A stretch of DNA of 56,656 nt. Source: a bacterium 210820-DFI.6.37. Lineage in GTDB: Bacteria > Bacillota > Clostridia > Peptostreptococcales > Anaerovoracaceae. The number at the start of each line of letters is the position of its first letter. The stretch's first letter is position 1. The notes below the pieces were generated by a model, which was not told the DNA's origin, did not search any database, and saw nothing but the letters and a program-made list of their open reading frames with translations. This document shows, piece after piece, positions 42,689-50,810 of this stretch. The position numbers and the translations under genes were made by a program. The stretch lies in NCBI GenBank assembly GCA_020558355.1, contig JAJCKG010000016.1, forward strand, positions 1 to 56,656. Reading direction: 5' to 3'.

Positions 42689-43756
42689 ATGGAATACAAC
42701 ATACTGGTAATCAATCCGGGCTCCACTTCCACAAAAGTAGCCTGGTTTGAAGGGGAAAAGCAGCTCCGGAGCGCGTCCATCGACCACAGCGCCAGGGAAC
42801 TGGACCGGTTTTCCGATATCCTTGATCAGGAGGATTACCGGGCGGAGCTGATCAAAGATCTGATTCGGGAGTGGCAGGTAAAGCCGGAAACCCTGTCTGC
42901 TGTCGTAGGAAGGGGAGGCCTGCTCCCCAATATGAAAGCGGGCGGCTACCTGGTTAATGAAGCTATGGTCCGGGCTATACGGAGCGGAAAGGCTTCTCCT
43001 CACGCTTCCAACCTGGGGGCTCTGCTGGCGAAGAACCTTGCGGATCCTCTGGGGATTCCCGCCTTTATTTACGACTGCGTCACCTCTGATGAATTTACGG
43101 AGATCGCGAAGATCACCGGCATGCCCAATGTCCGCAGGGAGAGCATGTGCCATGTGCTGAATATGAAGGCGGTGTGCCGCAAAGCCGCGGAAAAACACGG
43201 GGGAAGCTATGAAACGATGAATTTCATTGTGGCCCATCTGGGCGGCGGCATTTCCATCAGCATCCACCACAAGGGAAAAATCATTGACGCCATTCGGGAT
43301 GATGCGGGACCCTTCTCACCGGAAAGGGCTGGCTCCATTCCTCTGCTGTATATGATTGACCTGTGCTATTCCGGGGTTTACAACCGGAAAGAGATGATCA
43401 AAAATGTCCGGGGCATGGGAGGTATGAAGGCTTATCTGGGTACGCAGGACTGCAGAGAAATTGAAGCGATGATTGCGTCCGGCGATGAGAAGGCGAAGCT
43501 CCTCTATGAAGCGCAGGCCTATCAAATCGCGAAGGGCATCGGCGAGCTGGCTCCGGTACTGGATGGAAACGTGGACTATATTATTCTTACCGGCGGAATG
43601 GCCTACTCACAGATGATGACCGGCATGGTGGCGAAAAGAGTCGGATTTATCGCTCCAGTGGAGATCATAGCGGGAGAGCGGGAGATGGAAGCGCTGGCTC
43701 TGGGAGCCGCCCGCGTTCTGGATGGAGAGAAGGTAAGAGAATACGAGGAGGTGTAA
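42689..43756 (+). CDS. buk: Butyrate kinase-type acyl kinase
   Basis: This kinase converts an acyl phosphate plus ADP to the free acid plus ATP, the energy-conserving step. The 355 residues belong to the ASKHA fold, with the phosphate-1 loop VINPGSTSTKVA, VGRGGLLPN, HLGGGISISIHHKGK and LTGGMAYSQMM. AGGAGG precedes the ATG, 9 bp after ptb. Substrate inferred as for ptb. Confidence 0.93.
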   Translation: MEYNILVINPGSTSTKVAWFEGEKQLRSASIDHSARELDRFSDILDQEDYRAELIKDLIREWQVKPETLSAVVGRGGLLPNMKAGGYLVNEAMVRAIRSGKASPHASNLGALLAKNLADPLGIPAFIYDCVTSDEFTEIAKITGMPNVRRESMCHVLNMKAVCRKAAEKHGGSYETMNFIVAHLGGGISISIHHKGKIIDAIRDDAGPFSPERAGSIPLLYMIDLCYSGVYNRKEMIKNVRGMGGMKAYLGTQDCREIEAMIASGDEKAKLLYEAQAYQIAKGIGELAPVLDGNVDYIILTGGMAYSQMMTGMVAKRVGFIAPVEIIAGEREMEALALGAARVLDGEKVREYEEV

Positions 43757-43758
43757 GG

Positions 43759-44979
43759 ATGATTTCAGAGAAAATGAAGGAATATGTGACGGGAAGCTCA
43801 CTGATTCGCGCCATGTTTGAGGACAGCAAAAAGCTGGCGGAGATCTACGGCGCGGAAAACGTATATGATTTCAGTCTGGGAAACCCCTGCTTCCCGCCGC
43901 CCAGCGTGTTTAAAACCACACTGGTGGAGATCCTGGGGCTGAAGGACCAGACCGCGGTCCATGGCTATATGAGCAACGCGGGTCACGAGGGGGTTCGGGA
44001 AGCCATTGCCGACAGCTTGAACCGAAGGTTTGATACCAGATTTCATACCCGCAATATCCTTATGACTGTAGGGGCGGCAGGCGGCATTAACGTTGCCCTG
44101 AAGACCCTGGTCAATCCGGGGGAAGAGATTGTCACCTTTTCTCCGTACTTTGGCGAATACGACAGTTACGCGGCGAATGTTTCCGCGAAGCTTGTGGCGG
44201 CTCCGTGCGGGCAGCCGGACTTTCAGCCTGATCCGGAGGAGCTGAGGAAGGCGCTGACGCCCCGGACAAAAGTGGTGATTATGAATTCTCCCAACAACCC
44301 TACCGGCGTTGTCTATTCGGAGGAGACCATCTGCGCTATTGCCCGGGTGCTGAGGGAAAAGCAGAAAGAATTCGGTACGGTGATCTACCTGTTTTCCGAT
44401 GAACCTTACCGGGAGCTGGTCTATGGAGACGCGCGGGTCCCTTATGTGACAAAATACTATGAGAACACCATTGTAGGATATTCCTACAGTAAGTCTTTAT
44501 CTTTGGCGGGAGAGCGGATTGGCTACCTGGTAATCCCCGACGAGGCGGAGGACGCTCCCCATATTATAGCGGCGGCGTCAGTGGCAAACCGGATCCTGGG
44601 CTTTGTTAACGCTCCATCTCTCATGCAGCTTGCCATTGGAGCCTGCGTGGATGTGGAAACGGACGTAAGCCATTATCAGGATAATCGGGACCTTCTGTAC
44701 GAGGGCCTTGTGAAGATCGGTTACAACTGTGTAAAGCCGGAAGGCGCGTTTTACTTGTTCTTTCAGTCACCTCTGGCGGATGATCTGGCCTTTGCCGAGA
44801 AGGCCAAGGAATTCCGGCTGGTGATCGTACCGGGGACGGCCTTCCACTGTCCAGGCTACATACGCCTTGCTTACTGTACCTCTGAGGAAACCATCCGGGC
44901 AGCTCTGCCGCAGTTTAAAAAGCTGTGGGATTCCGTGCGGCCGGAGCTGATTGTCAGCAAGGCGGCAGGCGATGCGTAG
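43759..44979 (+). CDS. PLP-dependent aminotransferase, class I/II
   Basis: This fold-type I aminotransferase of 406 residues probably supplies the 2-oxoacid for IorAB. Visible features are FSLGNPCFPPP, the cofactor Asn/Pro segment NSPNNPTGVVYS, FSDEPYRELVY and the Schiff-base Lys in YSYSKSLSLAGERIGYL. The donor amino acid cannot be read from sequence; aromatic is favoured by iorAB. GAGGAGG lies before the ATG, two bases after the buk stop. Confidence 0.88.
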   Translation: MISEKMKEYVTGSSLIRAMFEDSKKLAEIYGAENVYDFSLGNPCFPPPSVFKTTLVEILGLKDQTAVHGYMSNAGHEGVREAIADSLNRRFDTRFHTRNILMTVGAAGGINVALKTLVNPGEEIVTFSPYFGEYDSYAANVSAKLVAAPCGQPDFQPDPEELRKALTPRTKVVIMNSPNNPTGVVYSEETICAIARVLREKQKEFGTVIYLFSDEPYRELVYGDARVPYVTKYYENTIVGYSYSKSLSLAGERIGYLVIPDEAEDAPHIIAAASVANRILGFVNAPSLMQLAIGACVDVETDVSHYQDNRDLLYEGLVKIGYNCVKPEGAFYLFFQSPLADDLAFAEKAKEFRLVIVPGTAFHCPGYIRLAYCTSEETIRAALPQFKKLWDSVRPELIVSKAAGDA

Positions 44980-45688
44980 CGGGGAAAACCTGGGAAGGGA
45001 GCTTTCCGCGGGCAGGAACGCGGAGCGGAACCAGGCCTGCGTTCCCTGGGTGTGCGCCGGGGTAGTAGCGGTATTTCTGGCCGTTCTGCTTCTCCCCGGC
45101 TCCAGAGAAGTGTTCCGCCTTCTGTCTGCCTCCCACCCTATGGTCATGGGATTTATCAAATTTGCTCTGCTTGCTACGATTGGTGAGCTGCTGGCGGGAA
45201 GGATCACGCGAAAATGCTGGGAGCTGCCCTATTTTCTTACCGGGCGTATGCTGATATGGGGCGTCATCGGCGCGGTTTTGGCCTTTATGCTAAAGCTGTA
45301 CAGCGGAGGAACGGCGTTTCTTTTATCGGAAGGTCTGCTTCCGGGACAGGGAAGCCTCTTTGTAAAAGCGGCCGCAACCAGTATTCTGATGAATATCACC
45401 TTCGGACCGGTAATGATGGCCTTCCACAAGATGACTGACAAGTATCTGGAGCTGCGGCACCAGCAGCTGGCGGGGCCATGCCTTACGCCGGGGCGGCTGT
45501 CCATTGGGAAGATCGCTGAAGCTGTGGACTGGAACGGGTTTTATTCCTTTGTAGTAATGCGGACCATTCCTGTTTTCTGGTTTCCGGCCCACACAGTGAC
45601 CTTTATGCTGCCGGCTGAATATCAGACGATTATGGCCGCGTTTTTATCTATGGCGTTGGGGGTGATTCTGAGTCTGAGAAAAGGATGA
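44972..45688 (+). CDS. Membrane protein of unknown function, possibly Mpv17-like
   Basis: The 238-residue protein has about five hydrophobic segments (first about 27-47). The C-terminal third, with VVMRTIPVFWFPAHTVTFMLP and then a hydrophobic helix, faintly recalls the Mpv17/PMP22 family, but I would not assign it. The ATG at 44972 overlaps the aminotransferase stop by 8 bp, with only a poor ribosome-binding site (GGCAGG), so translation is probably coupled. Being last in the operon, it may move the acid product or a related metabolite; this is a guess from position. Confidence 0.65.
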   Translation: MRSGENLGRELSAGRNAERNQACVPWVCAGVVAVFLAVLLLPGSREVFRLLSASHPMVMGFIKFALLATIGELLAGRITRKCWELPYFLTGRMLIWGVIGAVLAFMLKLYSGGTAFLLSEGLLPGQGSLFVKAAATSILMNITFGPVMMAFHKMTDKYLELRHQQLAGPCLTPGRLSIGKIAEAVDWNGFYSFVVMRTIPVFWFPAHTVTFMLPAEYQTIMAAFLSMALGVILSLRKG

Positions 45689-45725
45689 ATTCAGAGCCGG
45701 GCTCTTCTATGGGAAGCGGGTCAGG

Positions 45726-45743
45726 AAAAGGAAGCCGCCTTTT
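45726..45743 (+). terminator. Weak terminator candidate after the ior operon
   Basis: Six-bp arms AAAAGG / CCTTTT with a 6-nt loop are followed by one more T. The stem is short, so confidence is low. Confidence 0.35.
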
Positions 45744-45814
45744 TGTAAGAAAGGTGTAAATCTTGTATAAAAAATGTAGATTTTAAGAATTTGAACCGGA
45801 TTAACACGGAGAAC

Positions 45815-45833
45815 CTCTTTAAAGAGATATAAT
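45815..45833 (+). promoter_or_regulatory. Promoter region of the beta-helix lipoprotein gene
   Basis: A perfect 12-bp palindrome CTCTTTAAAGAG (45815-45826) directly abuts TATAAT (45828-45833). No good -35 hexamer lies at 16-18 nt, so an activator or alternative recognition is possible. Repeats TGTAAATCT and TGTAGATTT lie about 50-75 bp upstream, 22 bp apart. Confidence 0.4.
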
Positions 45834-45874
45834 CAAGGACAGAAACGAAGCTTATGAAACAGTAGGAGGTATTT

Positions 45875-47755
45875 ATGAAAAGGAGAAGCCTTGCGGTTTT
45901 ACTGATCCTTGCCCTGGCTCTGCTGGGGCTGAGCGGCTGTTCCGGTTCAGAGGATGAAACCGTGTACGGAGAGATCAGCAAAATTGACGGATCGACGATT
46001 ACCATCAATGTGGGAACCATGCAGGAAGTGGAAAAGGATGAGTCTTCGAAAGACCCACCTGAGACAGGAAATGAAACCGGCGGAGAAGGAGACGCGGGCG
46101 GGCAGCCTCCTTCTATGCTGGATCTGACTGGAGAGGAACAGGAAATTACAGTTACAGAGGATACCGTCTATACAAGGCAGGGGATGGGCGGAGGCCAGCC
46201 GGAAGGCGGCCAGAAAGCGCCTGAGAATCAGAAGGATGAAAATAAGGAAGATCCTCCACAAAAACCAGAGGGAGAGGAATCTGACTCTTCCAGCGGTGAC
46301 GGCTCCGCGGCAGCGGAAGCGGAAGAGGAAGAGCTTGCGCTGGAGGACTTTTCCACCGGAGATACGATTTCTATTACCTTTGACGATGAAGGAAACGCGA
46401 AAGAAATCGTTCTTCTGTCTATGGGAAATGGCGCGGGAGGCGATTCCGCGCCGGACAGCTATCAGGCCGAGACGGAGTATACAACGGATACAGAAGAGGA
46501 AGGTAAGTCCTATCGCTCTGTTGGAACGGATGAAAACGCGATTCATGTATATAAAGGGGCTAACGCAATCCTTAAAAAGATCAAGGTTACCAGAAAATCC
46601 TCAGACAGCACAGGCGGCGATAACTCCAGCTTTTATGGAGTAGGGGCCGCGGTGCTTACAACAGATGGAACTACGTCCATCAGCGGCAGCAGTATCCGTA
46701 CAAACGCCGCGGGAGCCGCCGGCATCTTCGCGTATGGTGAAGGAACTGTTTATACGGCGGACACAAAGATTACAACAACCAAGGATACTTCCGGCGGAAT
46801 CCACGCGGCTGGAGGAGGCGCTCTGTACGCGTGGGACATGGACGTTGAAACAAACGGGGAGTCATCGGCGGCTATACGGAGCGACCGGGGCGGCGGCACG
46901 ATGGTCGTGGACGGAGGAACCTATATCTCCAAGGGAAAAAATTCTCCGGCAATTTACAGTACCGCGGATATTGCTGTCAACAACGCGGATTTAACTGCCG
47001 AAAGCTCAGAGGCGGTATGTATAGAAGGTCTCAATTCCCTGCGCCTGTATGATTCAGACCTGACAGGCGATATGCCTGACAACGAGCAGAATGACTGTAC
47101 CTGGAATGTGATCCTGTACCAGAGTATGTCAGGAGATTCTGAGGTGGGAAACAGCACCTTTGAAATGCGGGGCGGTACTCTGACTGGAAAAAACGGCGGC
47201 ATGTTTTATACCACCAACACAGAGTCTACCTTCCTTCTTTCTGATGTGGATATCACATATCCAAAAAACAGCGATTTCTTCCTGAAATGCACAGGAAACA
47301 GCAATGCCAGAGGCTGGGGACAGTCCGGAAGCAACGGCGCGGATTGTCTCTTTACAGCTATAAAGCAGACCATGAAAGGCGACGTGCTTTGGGACAGTAT
47401 CAGCCAGCTTGACTTTTATATGACAGAAAACAGCGTATTAAAGGGCGCTGTTACACAGGATGAATCCAACGCTGGAGACGGCGGAGACGGATACTGCAAT
47501 CTGTATATTGAAAAGGGGAGCACCTGGATCGTAACGGGAAACAGCGCGCTGAGTCAGCTGAGCTGCGCGGGAACGATCAAAGACGCAAAGGGAAATAAAG
47601 TAACCATCAAGGGAACCGATGGAACCACCTATGTAAAAGGAAGCAGCGACTATACCATAACGGTGGATTCCTATAAGACCAGCGCGGATGTCTCCGGAGC
47701 GTCAAAGGCTACCGCGTGGTCAAAATATGAGACCGAAAAGCCGGACAGCCTGTAA
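45875..47755 (+). CDS. Beta-helix-like surface lipoprotein
   Basis: This extracellular lipoprotein of 626 residues has lipobox LSGC (Cys about 23). An acidic, low-complexity region follows (about 50-155, rich in Glu, Gly, Pro, Gln), then from about 200 to 560 repeated short strands of the type GTYISKGKNSPAIYSTADIAV that resemble a right-handed parallel beta-helix. The domain is often seen in clostridial proteins annotated as carbohydrate-binding or adhesin-like; I cannot assign a ligand. AGGAGG precedes the ATG. It is monocistronic and unrelated in function to its neighbours as far as I can tell. Confidence 0.75.
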   Translation: MKRRSLAVLLILALALLGLSGCSGSEDETVYGEISKIDGSTITINVGTMQEVEKDESSKDPPETGNETGGEGDAGGQPPSMLDLTGEEQEITVTEDTVYTRQGMGGGQPEGGQKAPENQKDENKEDPPQKPEGEESDSSSGDGSAAAEAEEEELALEDFSTGDTISITFDDEGNAKEIVLLSMGNGAGGDSAPDSYQAETEYTTDTEEEGKSYRSVGTDENAIHVYKGANAILKKIKVTRKSSDSTGGDNSSFYGVGAAVLTTDGTTSISGSSIRTNAAGAAGIFAYGEGTVYTADTKITTTKDTSGGIHAAGGGALYAWDMDVETNGESSAAIRSDRGGGTMVVDGGTYISKGKNSPAIYSTADIAVNNADLTAESSEAVCIEGLNSLRLYDSDLTGDMPDNEQNDCTWNVILYQSMSGDSEVGNSTFEMRGGTLTGKNGGMFYTTNTESTFLLSDVDITYPKNSDFFLKCTGNSNARGWGQSGSNGADCLFTAIKQTMKGDVLWDSISQLDFYMTENSVLKGAVTQDESNAGDGGDGYCNLYIEKGSTWIVTGNSALSQLSCAGTIKDAKGNKVTIKGTDGTTYVKGSSDYTITVDSYKTSADVSGASKATAWSKYETEKPDSL

Positions 47756-47794
47756 AGTCAGCGGATTAACCAGCATCCCTATGCCCGAACCAAA

Positions 47795-47830
47795 ACCCCC
47801 AATCAGACATATACTGAACTGATTGGGGGT
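47795..47830 (+). promoter_or_regulatory. Perfect hairpin carrying the ribosome-binding site of the FAD oxidoreductase gene
   Basis: Perfect 12-bp arms ACCCCCAATCAG (47795-47806) / CTGATTGGGGGT (47819-47830) flank a 12-nt loop. There is no T-run on the plus strand, only ATTTAATTT. GGGGG in the 3' arm lies 8 nt before the TTG start of the next gene and is the only ribosome-binding site available. It is either a weak terminator or a translational switch. On the minus strand a TTTT follows. Confidence 0.6.
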
Positions 47831-47837
47831 ATTTAAT

Positions 47838-49127
47838 TTGTATAAAGTAGTAGTGATCGGGGGAGGCTGGTCCGGCTGTGCGGCCGCGGTTGCCGCGAGA
47901 AAGGCCGGAGCGGAGGTTACTCTTCTTGAAAAGACTGACATGCTGCTGGGCCTTGGAAATGTCGGAGGGATCATGCGCAACAACGGAAGATTCACAGCGG
48001 CGGAAGAAAATATCGCGCTGGGAGCCCATGAACTGTTTGATATTACCGACCGGTGCGCGAGACATGTTAATGTGGACTTTCCCGGACACAGGCATGCCAG
48101 CTTATATGATGTAGTAAAGGTTGAACCGCGGGTGCGCCGGCTGCTGAAGGAAATGGGCGTGGAGATCCGCTTCATGAGCAGAGCCATTGATGTGGAAAAG
48201 CGGCAGGAGGATCCGGTTGTTATCGACAAGATCATTCTGGCCGGCGGAGAAGTGATCGAGGGCGACGTGTTCACCGAGACGACAGGAAGTACTGGACCAA
48301 TGGGTAATTGTCTCACCTACGGCAACGGCTGCTGCATGTGCGTCCTTAGGTGTCCCGCTTTTGGCCCGAGGGTCAGCATCACCCAGAAAGCTGGAAAAAG
48401 CGATATCATGGGAAGACGAAAAGACGGGGCCTTTGGAGCGTTCAGCGGCTCAGGAAAGCTGGAGAAAAATTCTCTTTCCGATGAGATACGAAAACAGCTG
48501 GATGAACGCGGCGTGGCAGTCATTCCAGTACCTAAGGAAGAGATCGTAAAAGAAAAGCTGGATCTGAAGGTCTGCCAGCAGTACGCTTTGAATGAATACG
48601 CGGAGAATATCATACTGCTGGATACCGGCTACGCTAAAATTATGACGCCGTTCTTTCCTGTAGAAAGCCTGCGCCGGGTGCCGGGGTTTGAAAACGCCCG
48701 ATATGTGGACCCTTACGCCGGAGGCAAGGGAAATTCCATAAGATACTTATCGGTGGCCGAGCGGGATAATTGCATGAAAGCCACCGGCATTGAAAACATT
48801 TTCTGCGGCGGAGAAAAGTCAGGCCTTTTCGTGGGCCATACAGAAGCCATTTCCACAGGAAGTCTGGCGGGCCACAATGCCGCTCGTTACTTAAAAGGCA
48901 TGAAGCCGCTGGAGCTGCCCATCGGCCTTGCTATCGGCGATCTGATCGCCTACGCCAATAAGAACCTGGAAAGTGAAGATGGGCTAATGACCCGGTACAC
49001 CTTCGCGGGCGCGGAATATTTTAAACGGATGAAAGAAAAAGGGCTTTATTCCATTGATCCTGAGGAAATCCGGCAGCGGGTGAAACGGTACGGCCTGGAA
49101 GATATTTATAGCGAGAAGCTGCTTTAA
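47838..49127 (+). CDS. FAD-dependent oxidoreductase with a CCxCxxxC motif
   Basis: This 429-residue flavoprotein starts directly with the dinucleotide-binding motif YKVVVIGGGWSGCAAAVAARKAGAEV. A later motif CCMCVLRCP (about residue 165) places four Cys in eight residues, suggesting an Fe-S or redox-active site. FCGGEKSGLFVGHTEAISTGSLAGHNAAR near the C-terminus is like the GidA/TrmFO FAD-binding region. I do not know its substrate. A TTG at 47838 is preferred (GGGGG 8 nt upstream, and the Rossmann motif starts here); a TTG at 47823 is inside the hairpin. Confidence 0.72.
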   Translation: MYKVVVIGGGWSGCAAAVAARKAGAEVTLLEKTDMLLGLGNVGGIMRNNGRFTAAEENIALGAHELFDITDRCARHVNVDFPGHRHASLYDVVKVEPRVRRLLKEMGVEIRFMSRAIDVEKRQEDPVVIDKIILAGGEVIEGDVFTETTGSTGPMGNCLTYGNGCCMCVLRCPAFGPRVSITQKAGKSDIMGRRKDGAFGAFSGSGKLEKNSLSDEIRKQLDERGVAVIPVPKEEIVKEKLDLKVCQQYALNEYAENIILLDTGYAKIMTPFFPVESLRRVPGFENARYVDPYAGGKGNSIRYLSVAERDNCMKATGIENIFCGGEKSGLFVGHTEAISTGSLAGHNAARYLKGMKPLELPIGLAIGDLIAYANKNLESEDGLMTRYTFAGAEYFKRMKEKGLYSIDPEEIRQRVKRYGLEDIYSEKLL

Positions 49128-49165
49128 TTTTGGGGAAGCGGCAGGGATGATTTTCATTCAGACAG

Positions 49166-49194
49166 TTGACCTGTCCCATCGGAGTCGATATAAT
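49166..49194 (+). promoter_or_regulatory. Sigma-A promoter of mrp
   Basis: TTGACC (49166-49171), 17 nt, TATAAT (49189-49194). Confidence 0.8.
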
Positions 49195-49235
49195 ATAAAC
49201 AGCATATGTCAAAAACAGAAAAGAGGAACTAAACA

Positions 49236-50090
49236 ATGGAAGAAAACAAAAAACAATGCGGCGATACCAGCTGCAGTGAAGAATGCTGCAGCGGATGCGA
49301 GCACGCCTGCGGAGAGCAGCAGCCGGAAAGTTTGCTGGAACCGACCAACGAATATAATCATATCAAAAAGGTCATCGGTGTTGTCAGCGGGAAAGGCGGA
49401 GTCGGAAAATCCATGGTCACATCTCTGCTGGCCGTTACTATGCAGAGACTTGGTTACAAGACTGCCATTCTGGACGCGGACATTACAGGACCGTCTATTC
49501 CTAAGGCTTTCAAGCTTACAGAAAAAGCGACCGCCAATGAGCTGGGAATCTTTCCGGTCAAAACAAAGACCGGTATCGGCACAATGTCCGTCAATTCTAT
49601 TCTGGAAAACGATACGGATCCGGTCGTATGGAGAGGTCCCGTTATTGCGGGAACGGTAAAACAGTTCTGGACCGATGTGCTGTGGGGCGATGTGGACTAT
49701 ATGTTCATCGATATGCCTCCGGGAACAGGTGATGTGCCTCTGACTGTATTCCAGTCCATCCCCGTAGACGGCATCGTTATCGTTACATCCCCGCAGGAGC
49801 TGGTTTCCATGATCGTTTCCAAAGCGGTGAAGATGGCGGAACTGATGAACATTCCGATTATCGGTCTGGTAGAGAACATGTCCTACTTCCGGTGTCCGGA
49901 TAACGGAAAGGACTATAACATCTTTGGAGACAGCCATATTGAAGAGGTTGCGGCGCAGCACGGACTGGAAGTCCTGGGACGTCTTCCGATTGATCCAAAA
50001 CTGGCGGCGGCCTGCGATAAAGGCATGATCGAGCTCTTCGAAGGCGATTGGCTGGATATTCTGGCCAGCAGGCTGGAAGCTATGAAATAG
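49236..50090 (+). CDS. Mrp/NBP35-type Fe-S carrier ATPase
   Basis: This P-loop ATPase of the Mrp/Nbp35 family is implicated in Fe-S cluster carriage to apoproteins. The 284 residues have six Cys in the first 25, then a deviant Walker A SGKGGVGKSMVTSLL (about 49-63) and DMPPGTGDVPLT. The C-terminal CxxC that bridges a cluster between subunits in typical Mrp (CPxCG) reads CPDNG here, so its second Cys is missing. The N-terminal Cys cluster might substitute, as eukaryotic Nbp35 also has N-terminal Cys. AGAGGAAC precedes the ATG. The many Fe-S enzymes of the window make a need for it obvious. Confidence 0.88.
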   Translation: MEENKKQCGDTSCSEECCSGCEHACGEQQPESLLEPTNEYNHIKKVIGVVSGKGGVGKSMVTSLLAVTMQRLGYKTAILDADITGPSIPKAFKLTEKATANELGIFPVKTKTGIGTMSVNSILENDTDPVVWRGPVIAGTVKQFWTDVLWGDVDYMFIDMPPGTGDVPLTVFQSIPVDGIVIVTSPQELVSMIVSKAVKMAELMNIPIIGLVENMSYFRCPDNGKDYNIFGDSHIEEVAAQHGLEVLGRLPIDPKLAAACDKGMIELFEGDWLDILASRLEAMK

Positions 50091-50109
50091 CGTACAAAAG
50101 GAGAAAAAC

Positions 50110-50220
50110 ATGGGACTTGAACATGAACTGTGGATGCCCTGGGCTCTTGCCGGAGTCCTGATCCTTGCGATGGTGCTTTATAAACTGGAAATGAAGCGCC
50201 GGAGAAACAAAAGAAAATAA
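50110..50220 (+). CDS. 36-residue single-span membrane peptide
   Basis: A short reading frame starts 19 bp after the mrp-like gene with AAAGGAG 6 nt before its ATG. It encodes 36 residues: a short acidic N-terminus, one hydrophobic helix (about residues 9-25, WMPWALAGVLILAMVLY) and a strongly basic tail (KRRRNKRK). The good ribosome-binding site, the position before a strong terminator and the classic positive-inside topology support a real gene. I do not recognise a family. Confidence 0.6.
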   Translation: MGLEHELWMPWALAGVLILAMVLYKLEMKRRRNKRK

Positions 50221-50223
50221 ATG

Positions 50224-50277
50224 AAAAAGGCACTTCTGCCGGGGACCGATTCGGTGTCCCCTGCGGAGTGCCTTTTT
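50224..50277 (+). terminator. Terminator of the mrp transcript
   Basis: A two-part stem pairs AAAAAGGCACT with AGTGCCTTTTT around an inner GGGGACC / GGTGTCCCC hairpin and ends in a T-run. Confidence 0.85.
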
Positions 50278-50348
50278 TGTTAGCGCTATGTCAAGCGCTG
50301 AGGGGCGGAGCAAAAAAGTCAAATGCCGGGTGAGCTTTTGCCTCCCCG

Positions 50349-50810
50349 CTAAAGCTTACCGGCAATGTTGCTGGCTCTTCTGGCAATGGAGAGGATGATG
50401 CGAAGGACAGCCCCTACCGTCAGCAGACCGAGAGCAATGGCTCCGGCCATCATCAGCGTGGAGCTTCCCGTAGAAGCCGCCGCCTTCAGATCGCCCTCTA
50501 CCAGAGCGGCCATCGTGTTATACATACCAGAGCCAGGGACCAGACACAGGATCCCCGGGATGATAAAGATGGTGGAAGCGTCTTTCAAGGCCCTGGAAGC
50601 GACATCGCTGAGGAGACCCACCGCGCAGGAAGCGAGAAAACAGCTCATGACAATGGACATATCATAAAATACGCACAGCTGATATATGACCCATCCGATG
50701 GCCCCAATGCCTGCCGCTGCCGGCATATGGCGGGTAGGCACATGAAAAATGATACAAAAGCCAAGCGTAGCCATAAGCGAAAACAAAAACGCGGAAAACA
50801 AAACCATCAT
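50349..50810 (-). CDS. Threonine/serine exporter, C-terminal half (ThrE_2 type)
   Basis: This membrane protein of 153 residues with about five helices corresponds to the C-terminal ThrE/DUF3815 domain. The motif IIPGILCLVPGSGMYNTM is typical. It forms a two-subunit exporter with the next gene, in contrast to fused ThrE of actinobacteria. The ATG at 50810 has AGGAGGTG 7 nt upstream and overlaps the preceding stop by four bases (ATGA). Confidence 0.85.
   Translation of the reverse strand: MMVLFSAFLFSLMATLGFCIIFHVPTRHMPAAAGIGAIGWVIYQLCVFYDMSIVMSCFLASCAVGLLSDVASRALKDASTIFIIPGILCLVPGSGMYNTMAALVEGDLKAAASTGSSTLMMAGAIALGLLTVGAVLRIILSIARRASNIAGKL

Noticed and set aside
41705..43270. 521-residue frame antisense to ptb and buk
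   Set aside because: It spans two convincing genes and their junction on the other strand and resembles no protein family.
45793..45808. GAACCG before the beta-helix lipoprotein as a fourth lysine-regulator site
   Set aside because: The second half lacks CGnnTC and no sigma-54 promoter follows; one 6-bp match is expected by chance.
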